Positions 1 through 6,615 are shown, counted from the stretch's first letter. The stretch: DNA of 9,146 nt from Acidimicrobiaceae bacterium (GCA_003476595.1 DMTU01000146.1:1-9146); one strand, 5' to 3'. Notes: generated from the sequence alone by a model not told the origin. A program made the numbers and translations.

Positions 1-429
1 CCGCGGCAGGTCGTCGCCCGCCTCCATCGCCAGGCCGTGCGCGGTCGCCACCGCGGCCAGCACGTCGGGGTCGCCGATGTCCTCGCCCCGCTCGAAGAGC
101 CGGTCCCGGAGCTCGAGGGCCACGGCTTCGCCCGTGGCCGGCGACTGCTCGTAGGCGCGGCCGGTGAGCGCCAGCGCCCGGAGGGTCGAGGTCGGGAAGC
201 GAGCCGGGTCGAAGCCGGTGAAGAGGTCCGGCGCGACCGAGCCGCGGATGTCGTCGACCTCCTCGGCGATGAAGGCCGGATCCATCGGCGCGCCGTTCAC
301 GAGCTCGAGCGGCCACGACCGCACGACGAGCACGGGCGGGACGGCCATGTGCGTGCGGAGCTCGACGAAGCGACGGAGGCCGACGTGGGTGAACGGGCAC
401 CAGACGTCGGCGAAGACCTCGACCTGCAT
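1..429 (-). CDS. DsbA-family thioredoxin-fold oxidoreductase/isomerase, N-terminal part (3' end beyond window)
   Basis: The 143 codons from ATG at 429 to the window edge are open, so the C-terminal part of the gene lies outside. The protein starts with a beta strand and an active-site-like loop, VEVFADVWCPFTHVGLRR (residues 3-20). It matches the N-terminus of the DsbA/FrnE/2-hydroxychromene-2-carboxylate isomerase family, whose members usually read D-x-x-C-P-W-C-Y-x-G. The second cysteine of the usual CxxC is replaced (C11-P-F-T14), so a classical dithiol redox cycle looks unlikely. A monothiol or glutathione/mycothiol-dependent isomerase role is an inference. There is no signal peptide, so it should be cytoplasmic. 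The helical insertion begins around residue 50 (MDPAFIAEEVDD) and shows typical family spacing. A clear ribosome site sits 6 nt upstream, and the gene begins 15 nt after a small membrane-protein gene. Family assignment is fairly sure; the substrate is unknown. Confidence 0.85.
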   Translation of the reverse strand, partial: MQVEVFADVWCPFTHVGLRRFVELRTHMAVPPVLVVRSWPLELVNGAPMDPAFIAEEVDDIRGSVAPDLFTGFDPARFPTSTLRALALTGRAYEQSPATGEAVALELRDRLFERGEDIGDPDVLAAVATAHGLAMEAGDDLPR

Positions 430-435
430 GGGTTG

Positions 436-441
436 CTCCTC
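436..441 (-). promoter_or_regulatory. Ribosome binding site of the DsbA-like gene
   Basis: GAGGAG lies 6 nt before the ATG at 429, partly filling the 15-nt gap after the preceding stop codon. It is one of the clearer Shine-Dalgarno sequences in the window and fixes the start of the DsbA-like gene. Confidence 0.75.
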
Positions 442-444
442 AGC

Positions 445-591
445 TCAGATCAGGGCGGCCAGGACGTCGACGAAGACCAGCGCGACCACGCCGATCAGCA
501 GGACCCAGACGCCGATGCGCATGCCGAGCGACCGGCGCCGGTACGGCGAGACGTCGTCGTCGGGGTCGGACGGGGGTGTGTAGCGAGACAC
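445..591 (-). CDS. Small single-pass membrane protein (48 aa), unknown function
   Basis: This short open frame begins at GTG 591 and ends at TGA 447-445. Residues 1-23 are polar, with an Asp-rich patch (S-D-P-D-D-D) and a basic patch (Y-R-R-R-S-L). Residues 24-48 form one hydrophobic helix, roughly MRIGVWVLLIGVVALVF followed by VDVLAALI. The basic residues before the helix suggest the N-terminus stays inside and the C-terminus ends in or just beyond the membrane. Coding potential is strong: 46 of 48 sense codons end in G or C, like the neighbouring genes. It fills the space between the DUF4112 gene (33-nt gap) and the DsbA-like gene (15-nt gap), and no other explanation for this stretch is evident. 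A second in-frame GTG at 600 would add three residues. I prefer 591 because a TANNNT box lies 7 nt upstream and no SD is present. I do not recognise a family. Confidence 0.62.
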   Translation of the reverse strand: MSRYTPPSDPDDDVSPYRRRSLGMRIGVWVLLIGVVALVFVDVLAALI

Positions 592-598
592 AGCGGCC

Positions 599-604
599 AC
601 CGTA
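599..604 (-). promoter_or_regulatory. Candidate -10 box (TACGGT) for a leaderless start of the small membrane protein
   Basis: TACGGT fits the actinobacterial -10 consensus TANNNT and ends 7 nt before GTG 591. That spacing would put the transcription start at or next to the start codon, giving a leaderless message. No convincing -35 hexamer is seen. The same arrangement occurs before the hydrolase and gatC genes, which raises its credibility slightly. Confidence 0.3.
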
Positions 605-624
605 CCGTCGGGACCGCCGCCTCC

Positions 625-1092
625 TCAGAACAGCAGCGTGAGCAGCCAGACCACCAGGGCGGCGACCGCGACCAGCGTCAGGACGAGCCCGACGGCGACG
701 CCGACCAGCGTCCGTCGCACCGCCCGGCGGCTCTCGTCGGCGGTCGCGGCCGGGTCCCGCTCGTGGCGCTGCAGGAGGGCGACGTTGCGGTTGTTGGCCT
801 TGAAGGCGAAGTCGAAGACCGAGCCGAGGAGCGGGATCGACCCGAACACGGCGTCGATGGCCACGTTGAGCACCATGCGGGCGACCGTCGCGCCTCGGGC
901 ACCGAGCCGCACCGCCTGGACGATCACCGCCGACGACAGCGCGAGCCCGGCGGCATCACCCAACCCGGGCACCAGACCGAGCAGCGGCTCGACCCCGAAG
1001 CGCAGGCTCGTGCCCGGCACGCGGAACTGGCTGTCCAGCAGGCGGGCGAGGCGCTCGGTCTGGGCCTCGTCGGCCTGCGTCGATGCGGTCAT
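625..1092 (-). CDS. DUF4112-family membrane protein
   Basis: The 155-aa protein matches the DUF4112 pattern. A helix (residues 12-24, ERLARLLDSQFRV) precedes a Gly/Pro-rich hydrophobic motif (GVEPLLGLVPGLGDAAGL, 33-50). A further hydrophobic stretch (51-66) follows, then the conserved block NVAIDAVFGSIPLLGSVFD (76-94) and FAFKANNRNVALL (95-107). After a charged linker with an RHERDP motif, a C-terminal transmembrane helix spans about 128-155. The family is widespread in bacteria and has no established function that I know of; a membrane location is clear. ATG 1092 is preferred over the in-frame GTG at 1110 because an AGGGAG ribosome site lies 6 nt before the ATG, while the GTG has none. It follows the lipoprotein gene after an 84-nt gap and precedes the small membrane protein by 33 nt, so these may form a short envelope-related operon. 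Confidence 0.85.
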   Translation of the reverse strand: MTASTQADEAQTERLARLLDSQFRVPGTSLRFGVEPLLGLVPGLGDAAGLALSSAVIVQAVRLGARGATVARMVLNVAIDAVFGSIPLLGSVFDFAFKANNRNVALLQRHERDPAATADESRRAVRRTLVGVAVGLVLTLVAVAALVVWLLTLLF

Positions 1093-1098
1093 GGCCCG

Positions 1099-1104
1099 CT
1101 CCCT
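1099..1104 (-). promoter_or_regulatory. Ribosome binding site deciding the DUF4112 start
   Basis: AGGGAG is placed 6 nt upstream of ATG 1092. It lies inside the frame that would be translated from the alternative GTG at 1110, and so argues for the ATG as the true start. Confidence 0.6.
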
Positions 1105-1122
1105 ACCCACCGAGATCGTTCC

Positions 1123-1163
1123 GGGCCGCGACGACCGCGCGCGGGATGCGTGCTCCGCGGCCC
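1123..1163 (-). repeat. Inverted repeat between lipoprotein and DUF4112 genes (possible weak terminator)
   Basis: Perfect 8-bp arms GGGCCGCG (1123-1130) and CGCGGCCC (1156-1163) flank a 25-nt GC-rich spacer. It begins 13 nt after the lipoprotein stop codon. There is no T-tract. It could be a U-less terminator, part of an operator, or chance in such GC-rich DNA. Confidence 0.25.
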
Positions 1164-1176
1164 AGAACGGACGGGG

Positions 1177-1668
1177 TCAGGGGTCGCAGACCTGGTCCTG
1201 GTAGGCGGCGAGGCGTTCGGCGACGACGGCGAAGGCGGGGTCGTCGAACACCGAGACGTCGACCTGGTCGGCGGCGAGGCGCTCGAAGTCGTAGTCGGCG
1301 TCGGCCAGCGCGCCGGCGAGCTGCGCGAAGGTGTCGTCGAGCAGCGTGAGGTCGTCGGCGAGGGGTTCGGGGGCGATGGCGGCGAAGCCCTCGAAGCGCT
1401 GGGCCAGGGCCCGGAAGCGCAGCTCCACCTCCCGCGGGTCGAGGCCGGCCTCGAACGGGTCGAGCACGGGCTCCTCGGCGGCCTGGCGGCTGCGCTGGCA
1501 GAACTCGGAGTCCGGGTCGCCCTCGAAGGTGAGGGGGGCGGTGCTACCGGTGATCTCAGGCGCGGCGTCCTCGGTCGGCTCGGGAGCCCCCTCGTCGTCG
1601 TCGCCTCCGCAGCCGGTCGCCAGGAGCAGCGCGCAGGCCGCGACGCCGACCACCGACCCGGGTCTCAC
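1177..1668 (-). CDS. Small secreted lipoprotein of unknown function
   Basis: The start at GTG 1668 gives 163 aa and overlaps the gatB stop by 4 nt (GTGA). The N-terminus is a lipoprotein signal: a short basic start, a hydrophobic stretch VVGVAACALLLATGC, and the lipobox cysteine at position 20. This is followed by a Gly/Asp/Glu/Pro-rich tether (21-45), typical of actinobacterial lipoproteins. The mature part (about 50-163) is acidic and looks helical. It contains only two cysteines, C57 (SEFCQRS) and C161 (YQDQVCDP), placed near its two ends, which suggests a disulfide closing a helical bundle. I do not recognise a named family; it resembles the many uncharacterised actinobacterial lipoproteins with an FC...YC pattern. 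No good SD precedes it, so expression probably depends on ribosomes finishing gatB. A role for the partner genes in its function is not implied by sequence. Confidence 0.8.
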   Translation of the reverse strand: MRPGSVVGVAACALLLATGCGGDDDEGAPEPTEDAAPEITGSTAPLTFEGDPDSEFCQRSRQAAEEPVLDPFEAGLDPREVELRFRALAQRFEGFAAIAPEPLADDLTLLDDTFAQLAGALADADYDFERLAADQVDVSVFDDPAFAVVAERLAAYQDQVCDP

Positions 1669-3125
1669 GCCGACCGACGCTGCTCGAGGAGCTGGGAGAC
1701 CAGCTTGCCGTCGGCCTGGCCCCGCGTGGCCTTCATGACGTGGCCGACGATGGCGCCCTGGGCCTTCTGCTCGCCGGCGCAGTACTTCTCCCACGCCTCC
1801 CCGTTGGCGGCGATGGCCTCGTCGACGATGCCCTCCAGCTCGCTGGTGTCCATCGCCTCGAAGCCACGCTCCGCAGCGATCGCCTCCGGCGCCTTGCCGG
1901 TCTCCCCCATCTCGGCCACGACCTGCTTGGCCTGGCTGGCGGTGAGCGCGCCGCTGGTCTCCAGCTCGACGAGCTGGGCCAGGTGTGCGGCAGGGACGTT
2001 GGCGGCGTGGTCGGGGTCGAGGTCGTGCTGGAGGTGGGTGAGGGTGCGGTCGGCGTCCGCGCCGGCCGCGACGGCGTCCAAGGCCAGCTCGTCGAGACCG
2101 CGGTCGACCACGATGGTCACCGACTCGTCCGGCAGGGTGCGCCCGGCCGCCTCGGCGAGGGCGGCGCGCCGCTCGGCGGGCAGGCGGGGCAGGGCGGCGT
2201 CGATAGCCTCGATGCGGGCCGGGTCCGGGACCATCGGCACGAGATCGGGCTCGGGGAAGTACCGGTAGTCCTCGGCCTCCTCCTTCGAGCGCAACATGTG
2301 GGTCCGGCCCTCGTCCTCGTTCCAGTGTCGGGTCTGCTGGATGACCCGCTCGCCGGCCTCGAGCAGGTCGACCTGGCGCAGCGCCTCGTACTCGATGGCC
2401 CGGCCGAGCGAGCGCACGGAGTTGATGTTCTTGATCTCGCAACGGGTGCCGAAGGGCGTGTCGGGCTGGTGCACCGACACGTTGGCGTCGACCCGCAGCG
2501 AGCCCTCCTCCATCTTGGCGTCGGACACGCCGGTGGCCACGAGGATGGCCCGCAGCTCGTTCACGTAGGCCTTGGCCTGCTCAGCGGTGCGGAAGTCGGG
2601 CCGGGAGACGATCTCCACCAGCGGCACGCCGCAGCGGTTGTAGTCCACGAGGGAGTAGGCGGCGTCGTGGATGCGACCCCCTCCCCCGACGTGGGTCGAC
2701 TTGCCCGTGTCCTCCTCGATGTGGGCCCGCTCGATGCCGATGCGGGTGCCGTCGGGCAGGTCGAGGTGGCCGTCGACGTTGGTCGGCTGGTCGTACTGGG
2801 AGACCTGGTAGTCCTTCGGCATGTCCGGGTAGAAGTAGTTCTTCCGGGCGAAGACCGACGGGCGCACCTCGCAGTGCAGCGCCCGGCCGAGGCGCATCGC
2901 CAGCTCCATGGCCTGGGCGTTGAGCACCGGCATCGAGCCGGGCAGGCCCAGGCACACCGGGCAGACGTTGGTGTTGGGGTCGTCGCCGAACTGGTTCGGG
3001 CAGCCGCAGAAGAGCTTGGTGGCGGTGTGCAGCTCCACGTGGACCTCGAGGCCGACGACGAGTCGGTAGCCGGAGGGCAGCTCGGTGAACGCGCCCCCCT
3101 GGTCGGACGCGGTGGTGGCGGTCAT
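1665..3125 (-). CDS. gatB: Aspartyl/glutamyl-tRNA(Asn/Gln) amidotransferase subunit B
   Basis: GatB is the tRNA-binding and kinase subunit of GatCAB. It phosphorylates the side chain of Glu-tRNA(Gln) or Asp-tRNA(Asn), then transfers ammonia delivered from GatA, giving Gln-tRNA or Asn-tRNA in the cytoplasm. The 486-aa length is usual for the family. Visible hallmarks are GLEVHVEL (25-32); zinc-binding cysteines C40, C42, C55 and C58; the [18 protein letters not shown] stretch (95-112); HIEEDTGKS (135-143); [13 protein letters not shown] (205-217) and KNINS (232-236). The C-terminal YqeY-like tail domain ends with [14 protein letters not shown] (463-476). ATG 3125 overlaps the gatA stop (ATGA) and has GGAGG 6 nt upstream. 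The zinc site and active-site blocks look intact. It is the third gene of gatC-gatA-gatB and overlaps the following lipoprotein start by 4 nt. Confidence 0.98.
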   Translation of the reverse strand: MTATTASDQGGAFTELPSGYRLVVGLEVHVELHTATKLFCGCPNQFGDDPNTNVCPVCLGLPGSMPVLNAQAMELAMRLGRALHCEVRPSVFARKNYFYPDMPKDYQVSQYDQPTNVDGHLDLPDGTRIGIERAHIEEDTGKSTHVGGGGRIHDAAYSLVDYNRCGVPLVEIVSRPDFRTAEQAKAYVNELRAILVATGVSDAKMEEGSLRVDANVSVHQPDTPFGTRCEIKNINSVRSLGRAIEYEALRQVDLLEAGERVIQQTRHWNEDEGRTHMLRSKEEAEDYRYFPEPDLVPMVPDPARIEAIDAALPRLPAERRAALAEAAGRTLPDESVTIVVDRGLDELALDAVAAGADADRTLTHLQHDLDPDHAANVPAAHLAQLVELETSGALTASQAKQVVAEMGETGKAPEAIAAERGFEAMDTSELEGIVDEAIAANGEAWEKYCAGEQKAQGAIVGHVMKATRGQADGKLVSQLLEQRRSA

Positions 3126-4579
3126 CGGGCACCTCCGGGCGCAGCGGCTTCGAGGGCGGCGGCGACGCGGAACATCTGCTCCTCGCCGAGGGCGGGGGCC
3201 ATCACCTGGATGCCGACGGGCAGGCCCTCGGCGCCGGTGCCGAAGGGGACCGACATGGCCGGGTGGCCGGCGAGGCTGGACGGGATCGTGCACACGTCGT
3301 TGAGGTACATGGTGAGCGGGTCGGCGGTCTTGTCGCCGAGGGGGAAGGCCACGCAGGGTGACGCCGGGCTGAGCAGCACGTCGAAGCGCTCGTAGGCGGC
3401 GTCGAAGTCGTCGATGATCATCGTGCGCACCCGCTGGGCCTTGCCGTAGTAGGCGTCGTAGTAGCCCGAGGACAGGGCGTAGGTGCCGAGCATGATGCGG
3501 CGCTTCACCTCGGCGCCGAAGCCGGCGGTGCGGGTGGCGTCGTAGGTCTCCCCCATCGTCGCCCGCTCGTCGCGCAGCCCGAAGCGCACGCCGTCGAAGC
3601 GGGCCAGGTTGGAGGACGCCTCGGCCGGGGCGATCAGGTAGTAGGCGGACAGGCCGTAGGTGGAGGCCGGCACCGAGACCACGTCGACCTTCGCGCCGGC
3701 TGCCTCGAGGGCGTCGGCGGCCTCACGGGTGCGGGTCTGGACCTCGGGCTGGAACCCACCCTCGCCGCCGAGCAGCTCCTCGACGAGGCCGATGCGCAGG
3801 CCCTCGACGCCGCGGCCGAGGGTGCCGCGCAGGTCGGGGAAGGGCTCGGGGATGCTGGTGGCGTCGAGGGGGTCGTGGCCGCCGACGACCTCCATGAGCA
3901 GGGCGGCGTCCTCCACCGTGCGGGCGAACGGGCCGATCTGGTCGAGGCTGGAGGCGAACGCGATGAGGCCGTAGCGGGAGGCCCGTCCGTAGGTCGGCTT
4001 GGCGCCGACCACGCCGCACAGGGCGGCGGGCTGGCGGATGGAGCCACCGGTGTCGGAGCCGAGGGCGATCGGGGCGAAGCCGGCCGCGACCGCGGCCGCC
4101 GACCCACCCGAGGACCCGCCGGGCACCCGACTGGTGTCGAGCGGGTTGCGGGTGGGGCCGAAGGCCGAGTTCTCCGTGGAGGAGCCCATGGCGAACTCGT
4201 CCAGGTTGGTCTTGCCGATCACGACCGCGCCGGCGTCCCGCAGGCGGGTGACGACGGTGGCGTCGTAGGGCGGGCGCCAGTCGTCGAGGATCTTCGACGA
4301 GCAGGTGGTGGGGATCCCCCGGGTGCAGAGGTTGTCCTTGAGCGCCACGGGCACGCCGGCCAGCGGACCGACGTCCTCGCCCGCGGCGATGCGGGCGTCG
4401 ATCTCGTCGGCACGGGCCCGGGCCTCGTCGGCGAGCAGGTGGTTGAACGCGTGGATCTCGCCCTCGCGCTCGTCGATGCGGGCGAGGTGCTCGTCGAGGA
4501 CGCTGCGGGCGCTGCGCTCGCCGGCGGCGACGGCCGCGGCGACGCCGGCGGCGGTCTGGAAGCGCTCGACCGGGCTCAC
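3122..4579 (-). CDS. gatA: Aspartyl/glutamyl-tRNA(Asn/Gln) amidotransferase subunit A
   Basis: GatA is the glutaminase subunit of GatCAB: it hydrolyses glutamine and channels the ammonia to GatB. It belongs to the amidase-signature family. The 485-aa protein carries the complete Ser-cisSer-Lys triad, K81 (VALKDNL), S156 (GGSSGGS, 154-160) and the nucleophile S180 ([11 protein letters not shown], 175-185). These positions are offset by two from the well-studied Staphylococcus aureus enzyme. Other typical blocks are [20 protein letters not shown] (122-141) and [20 protein letters not shown] (189-208). The C-terminal substrate-pocket region [12 protein letters not shown] (436-447) is also present. 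The start is GTG 4579, which forms a GTGA overlap with the gatC stop and has a strong GGGGAGG 4 nt upstream; an in-frame extension upstream reads only out-of-frame gatC sequence. All catalytic residues are present, so it should be active. Confidence 0.98.
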   Translation of the reverse strand: MSPVERFQTAAGVAAAVAAGERSARSVLDEHLARIDEREGEIHAFNHLLADEARARADEIDARIAAGEDVGPLAGVPVALKDNLCTRGIPTTCSSKILDDWRPPYDATVVTRLRDAGAVVIGKTNLDEFAMGSSTENSAFGPTRNPLDTSRVPGGSSGGSAAAVAAGFAPIALGSDTGGSIRQPAALCGVVGAKPTYGRASRYGLIAFASSLDQIGPFARTVEDAALLMEVVGGHDPLDATSIPEPFPDLRGTLGRGVEGLRIGLVEELLGGEGGFQPEVQTRTREAADALEAAGAKVDVVSVPASTYGLSAYYLIAPAEASSNLARFDGVRFGLRDERATMGETYDATRTAGFGAEVKRRIMLGTYALSSGYYDAYYGKAQRVRTMIIDDFDAAYERFDVLLSPASPCVAFPLGDKTADPLTMYLNDVCTIPSSLAGHPAMSVPFGTGAEGLPVGIQVMAPALGEEQMFRVAAALEAAAPGGAR

Positions 4580-4878
4580 GGGGCCTCCCCCAGCACGGGC
4601 GGGACCCGGAACATGCCGTCCTCTGCGGACGGGGCCTCGGCGAGGACCTCGTCGCGGTCCAGGCACGGTCGCACCTCGTCGGGGCGGACCACGTTCTCGA
4701 GCGGGTACGGGTGCGACGTCGGCGCCACGTCGTCGAGGTCCAGGGCCTCCACGTCGGCGGCGTGGTCGAGGATCGAGGCCAGCTGGCTGGTGAAGGTGTC
4801 CAGCTCGTCGTCGGTCAACGTCAGGCGGGCCAGGCGGGCCACGTGGGCGACGTCGTCGCGGCTGATGGGGGCGGTCAC
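4576..4878 (-). CDS. gatC: Aspartyl/glutamyl-tRNA(Asn/Gln) amidotransferase subunit C
   Basis: GatC is the small subunit that wraps around GatA and ties it to GatB. The 100-aa length is normal. The N-terminal helices show the family pattern [15 protein letters not shown] (12-26) followed by [16 protein letters not shown] (32-47). The C-terminal part has the extended belt ending GMFRVPPVL (88-96). The GTG at 4878 is the only plausible start, because an in-frame TAG lies four codons upstream (4890-4888). No SD sits at the normal distance from this GTG. Instead, a TAGGCT box ends 6 nt upstream, compatible with a leaderless transcript. gatC opens the gatC-gatA-gatB-lipoprotein operon. The presence of GatCAB implies that this organism makes Gln-tRNA and/or Asn-tRNA by amidation; which one cannot be judged from this window. 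Confidence 0.96.
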   Translation of the reverse strand: MTAPISRDDVAHVARLARLTLTDDELDTFTSQLASILDHAADVEALDLDDVAPTSHPYPLENVVRPDEVRPCLDRDEVLAEAPSAEDGMFRVPPVLGEAP

Positions 4879-4884
4879 GGAGTG

Positions 4885-4890
4885 AGCCTA
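4885..4890 (-). promoter_or_regulatory. Candidate -10 box (TAGGCT) of the gatCAB operon
   Basis: TAGGCT matches TANNNT and ends 6 nt before the gatC GTG, so the message could begin at or next to the start codon. The box lies in the 56-nt gap after the hydrolase gene and its hairpin, where an operon promoter is expected. No TTGACA-like -35 is evident. This is a motif-level call only. Confidence 0.4.
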
Positions 4891-4903
4891 CGGGGACGCG
4901 CCG

Positions 4904-4912
4904 ACCTCCTCC
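4904..4912 (-). other. Orphan Shine-Dalgarno-like motif (GGAGGAGGT)
   Basis: A near-perfect anti-SD complement lies 25 nt upstream of the gatC GTG, with no ATG or GTG at 4-15 nt downstream and a TAG in the gatC frame between. It is therefore too far away to serve gatC in the usual way. It may be chance, part of the promoter region, or an untranslated leader element if transcription starts further upstream. Confidence 0.3.
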
Positions 4913-4926
4913 CAGGGCGGCGGCCC

Positions 4927-4953
4927 CGGACGGGTCAGCCGGTGACCCGTCCG
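4927..4953 (-). terminator. Hairpin at the end of the hydrolase gene (U-less terminator candidate)
   Basis: An 11-bp perfect stem (CGGACGGGTCA pairing with TGACCCGTCCG) closes a 5-nt loop. Read in the gene's direction, the hydrolase stop codon TGA is the first part of the 3' arm. No T-tract follows, only GC-rich sequence, so it is not a textbook intrinsic terminator. Hairpins without U-tracts are common at actinobacterial gene ends. Its place between the hydrolase and the gatCAB promoter region fits a transcription boundary or mRNA 3'-end protector. Confidence 0.5.
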
Positions 4954-5687
4954 ACGAAGTCCCGGATGCGCTCGATGATGAGGTCGCGGTCGTGGTCGAT
5001 CGTGGCGACGTGGTAGCTGCGCTCGAGGCTGACCCGCTCGACCGGGCCGCCGAGGGTCTCGGCCAGGTGGTCCGAGGCGGTGGGTGCCACCACGTGGTCC
5101 TGGGGGCTGGTCATGATCAGCGCGGGTGCGGTGATGCCGGGGAGGCGGTCCTGCAGGTCGGCGACGGCGCCGAGCATCGACACGAGCGGGGCGAGGGGCA
5201 CCTTGGCGTAGGCGGACTCGGTCACGTCGGGGTCGGCCACGTCGCTGCCGATGCCGTCCATGTAGGTCTCCCCCGCGTCGAGCATCGCCTGGAGCCCGGC
5301 CCGCATCTCCTCGCTGGGCTCGGCGGCGGCGTTGATGAGCACGAGCCCGGCGATGTCGGGGTGCTCGGCGCCGATCCAAGCCGTGAGCGTGCCGCCCATG
5401 GACAGTCCCATGGCCACGACGTGCTCGCAGCGCCCGGCGAGGCGCTGGTAGGCGGCCTCGACCTCGGCGCTCCAGTCGGCCCACGAGGTCGTGTTCATGT
5501 CCTCGACGGTGGTGCCGTGGCCGGGCAGCCGGGGCATCTCCACGCTGTGGCCGTCGTCGGCCATGGCCTCGGCGATGAGGCGCATCGACGACGGGTTGCC
5601 GGTGAACCCGTGGATCACCAGGCAGCCGACGGGACCACCGTCGACGGAGAGCGGTTCGGCTTCGGGGAGGACGTCGGGCGCAGTCAT
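4935..5687 (-). CDS. Alpha/beta hydrolase (Est30/monoacylglycerol-lipase-like carboxylesterase)
   Basis: This 250-aa soluble protein has the full alpha/beta-hydrolase machinery. The oxyanion-hole motif is HGFTGNP (26-32), and LPGHGTT (54-60) follows. The nucleophile elbow is GLSMG with S96; the acid is D197 in SPQDHVV; the catalytic histidine is H226 in SYHVATID. The order, spacing and length resemble Est30-type carboxylesterases and bacterial monoacylglycerol lipases, which cleave short- to medium-chain esters in the cytoplasm. The true substrate cannot be read from sequence. There is no signal peptide. It starts 26 nt after the tadC stop with no SD; a TAACCT box ends 7 nt before the ATG. 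That suggests its own, perhaps leaderless, transcript rather than membership in the pilus operon. The gene ends inside a strong hairpin. Confidence 0.92.
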   Translation of the reverse strand: MTAPDVLPEAEPLSVDGGPVGCLVIHGFTGNPSSMRLIAEAMADDGHSVEMPRLPGHGTTVEDMNTTSWADWSAEVEAAYQRLAGRCEHVVAMGLSMGGTLTAWIGAEHPDIAGLVLINAAAEPSEEMRAGLQAMLDAGETYMDGIGSDVADPDVTESAYAKVPLAPLVSMLGAVADLQDRLPGITAPALIMTSPQDHVVAPTASDHLAETLGGPVERVSLERSYHVATIDHDRDLIIERIRDFVGRVTG

Positions 5688-5694
5688 CGCGCGG

Positions 5695-5700
5695 AGGTTA
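5695..5700 (-). promoter_or_regulatory. Candidate -10 box (TAACCT) for a leaderless hydrolase transcript
   Basis: TAACCT matches TANNNT and ends 7 nt before ATG 5687, in the 26-nt gap after tadC. There is no SD between the box and the start codon, as expected for a leaderless message. A -35 element, if any, would lie within the end of tadC and is not obvious. Confidence 0.4.
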
Positions 5701-5713
5701 CGCCGGTTGGAAG

Positions 5714-6613
5714 TCAGAAGCCGCCGGAGATGTTGACGGCGGCGGGGCCGAGGATGACCACGAACAGGGCCGGCAGGATGCAGAACACCAGCGGGAACGT
5801 GATCTTCACCGGCACCTGCATGGCTCGCTCCTCGGCCCGGGCCCGGCGCTTGTCGCGGAGCTCGAGGGCCTGGAGGCGAAGGATGTTGGCCAGCGGGAAG
5901 CCGTGCTTCTCGGCCTGGCGCACGGCGGTGACGAACTGGCGCAGGTCGGCGACGTCGGTGCGGTCGGACATGGCCTGGAGCGCCTCGCCGCGGGACAGGC
6001 CCAGCTGCATGTCGTTGACGGCCTTGAGCAGCTCGGTGGCGAGGATGCCCCGACCCTCCTGACCGGCCCGCAGGACGGCGCCGTCGAAGGACATGCCGGC
6101 CTCCACCGTCACGGTGAGCTGGTCGAGCACGTCGGGCAGCTCGTTGGTGATGGCCTTGCGGCGGTCATCGGCCATCCGCTTGATCTTGGCGTCGGGGGCC
6201 ATGGTCAACAGGACGACCATGAGGCCGGCGACGAGCAGGTTGGTGCGGCTGGCGCCGGCGCTGGACAGGTAGGCCGAGGCACCGAAGAGCCCGAGCGCGA
6301 AGCCGGCGATCTGCATGCCGATGATGACCTCGGGCCGCCAGCGCTTGTCGAGATCGGCGACGCGGAGCGTCTTGGCGGTGGCGTCGAGCATGCCGCTCGG
6401 CAGGTAGCGGCCGAACCGGCCGGCGAGGCCGTGCATCAACGGGTTGACGACGCGGGTGAGGAACGAGCCCTGGAGCTCGAGCTCCCGGGACGTGGGGATG
6501 ACGTCCTCGGGGTCCATGCCGATGGCGACGACCTTGGGCTCCGGCTTGAGCGCCCAGAAGGCCAGGGCCAGACCACCGACGACGAAGACGGCTGCGAGGT
6601 AGACGATTCCCAT
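5714..6613 (-). CDS. tadC: TadC-type inner-membrane platform protein (T2SSF domain)
   Basis: This 299-aa protein belongs to the GspF/T2SSF superfamily and would form the inner-membrane platform of a Tad/Flp pilus together with the TadB partner encoded just upstream. Hydrophobic segments lie at about 2-21, 96-116, 125-140 and 271-291. The T2SSF core is the cytoplasmic part between them: ELPDVLDQLTVTVEAGMSFDGAV (158-180) is the characteristic first helix pair. LSRGEALQAM (206-215) and QAEKHGFPLANILRLQ (233-248) follow, then a strongly basic helix (DKRRARAEERAMQVPVKI) before the last membrane segment. Residues 22-50 form a non-conserved cytoplasmic or periplasmic linker. ATG 6613 begins 2 nt after the preceding stop, with a modest GGAG 8 nt upstream, so translation is probably coupled. 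The gene is the last of the pilus cluster in this window. Confidence 0.93.
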   Translation of the reverse strand: MGIVYLAAVFVVGGLALAFWALKPEPKVVAIGMDPEDVIPTSRELELQGSFLTRVVNPLMHGLAGRFGRYLPSGMLDATAKTLRVADLDKRWRPEVIIGMQIAGFALGLFGASAYLSSAGASRTNLLVAGLMVVLLTMAPDAKIKRMADDRRKAITNELPDVLDQLTVTVEAGMSFDGAVLRAGQEGRGILATELLKAVNDMQLGLSRGEALQAMSDRTDVADLRQFVTAVRQAEKHGFPLANILRLQALELRDKRRARAEERAMQVPVKITFPLVFCILPALFVVILGPAAVNISGGF

Positions 6614-6615
6614 GA

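Noticed and set aside
1093..1110. Alternative GTG start adding six residues to the DUF4112 protein
   Set aside because: It has no SD, and the good AGGGAG site of the ATG at 1092 would lie within the coding sequence.
37..2268. A 743-codon open frame on the plus strand
   Set aside because: It runs antisense to five well-supported genes (DsbA-like, small membrane protein, DUF4112, lipoprotein, gatB). Its translation is a low-complexity Arg/Gly/Ala/Asp-rich product with no motif. Long antisense frames are expected at this GC content.
1669..2442. N-terminal extension of the lipoprotein frame into gatB
   Set aside because: This is out-of-frame gatB sequence. The lipoprotein signal peptide starts at GTG 1668.
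1740..3395. A 551-codon plus-strand frame opposite gatB and gatA
   Set aside because: The translation is a Val/Gly/Leu/His repeat-like shadow of gatB and gatA codons, with no recognisable domain and no start signals.
4580..4666. Extension of gatA upstream of GTG 4579
   Set aside because: The extra 29 residues are Pro/Gly/Arg-rich out-of-frame gatC. The GTG has a strong SD, and the resulting catalytic positions line up with known GatA proteins.
4888..5484. 198-codon minus-strand frame overlapping the hydrolase
   Set aside because: It is an Arg/His/Pro-rich shadow of the alpha/beta hydrolase, whose catalytic triad and motifs are in the other frame.
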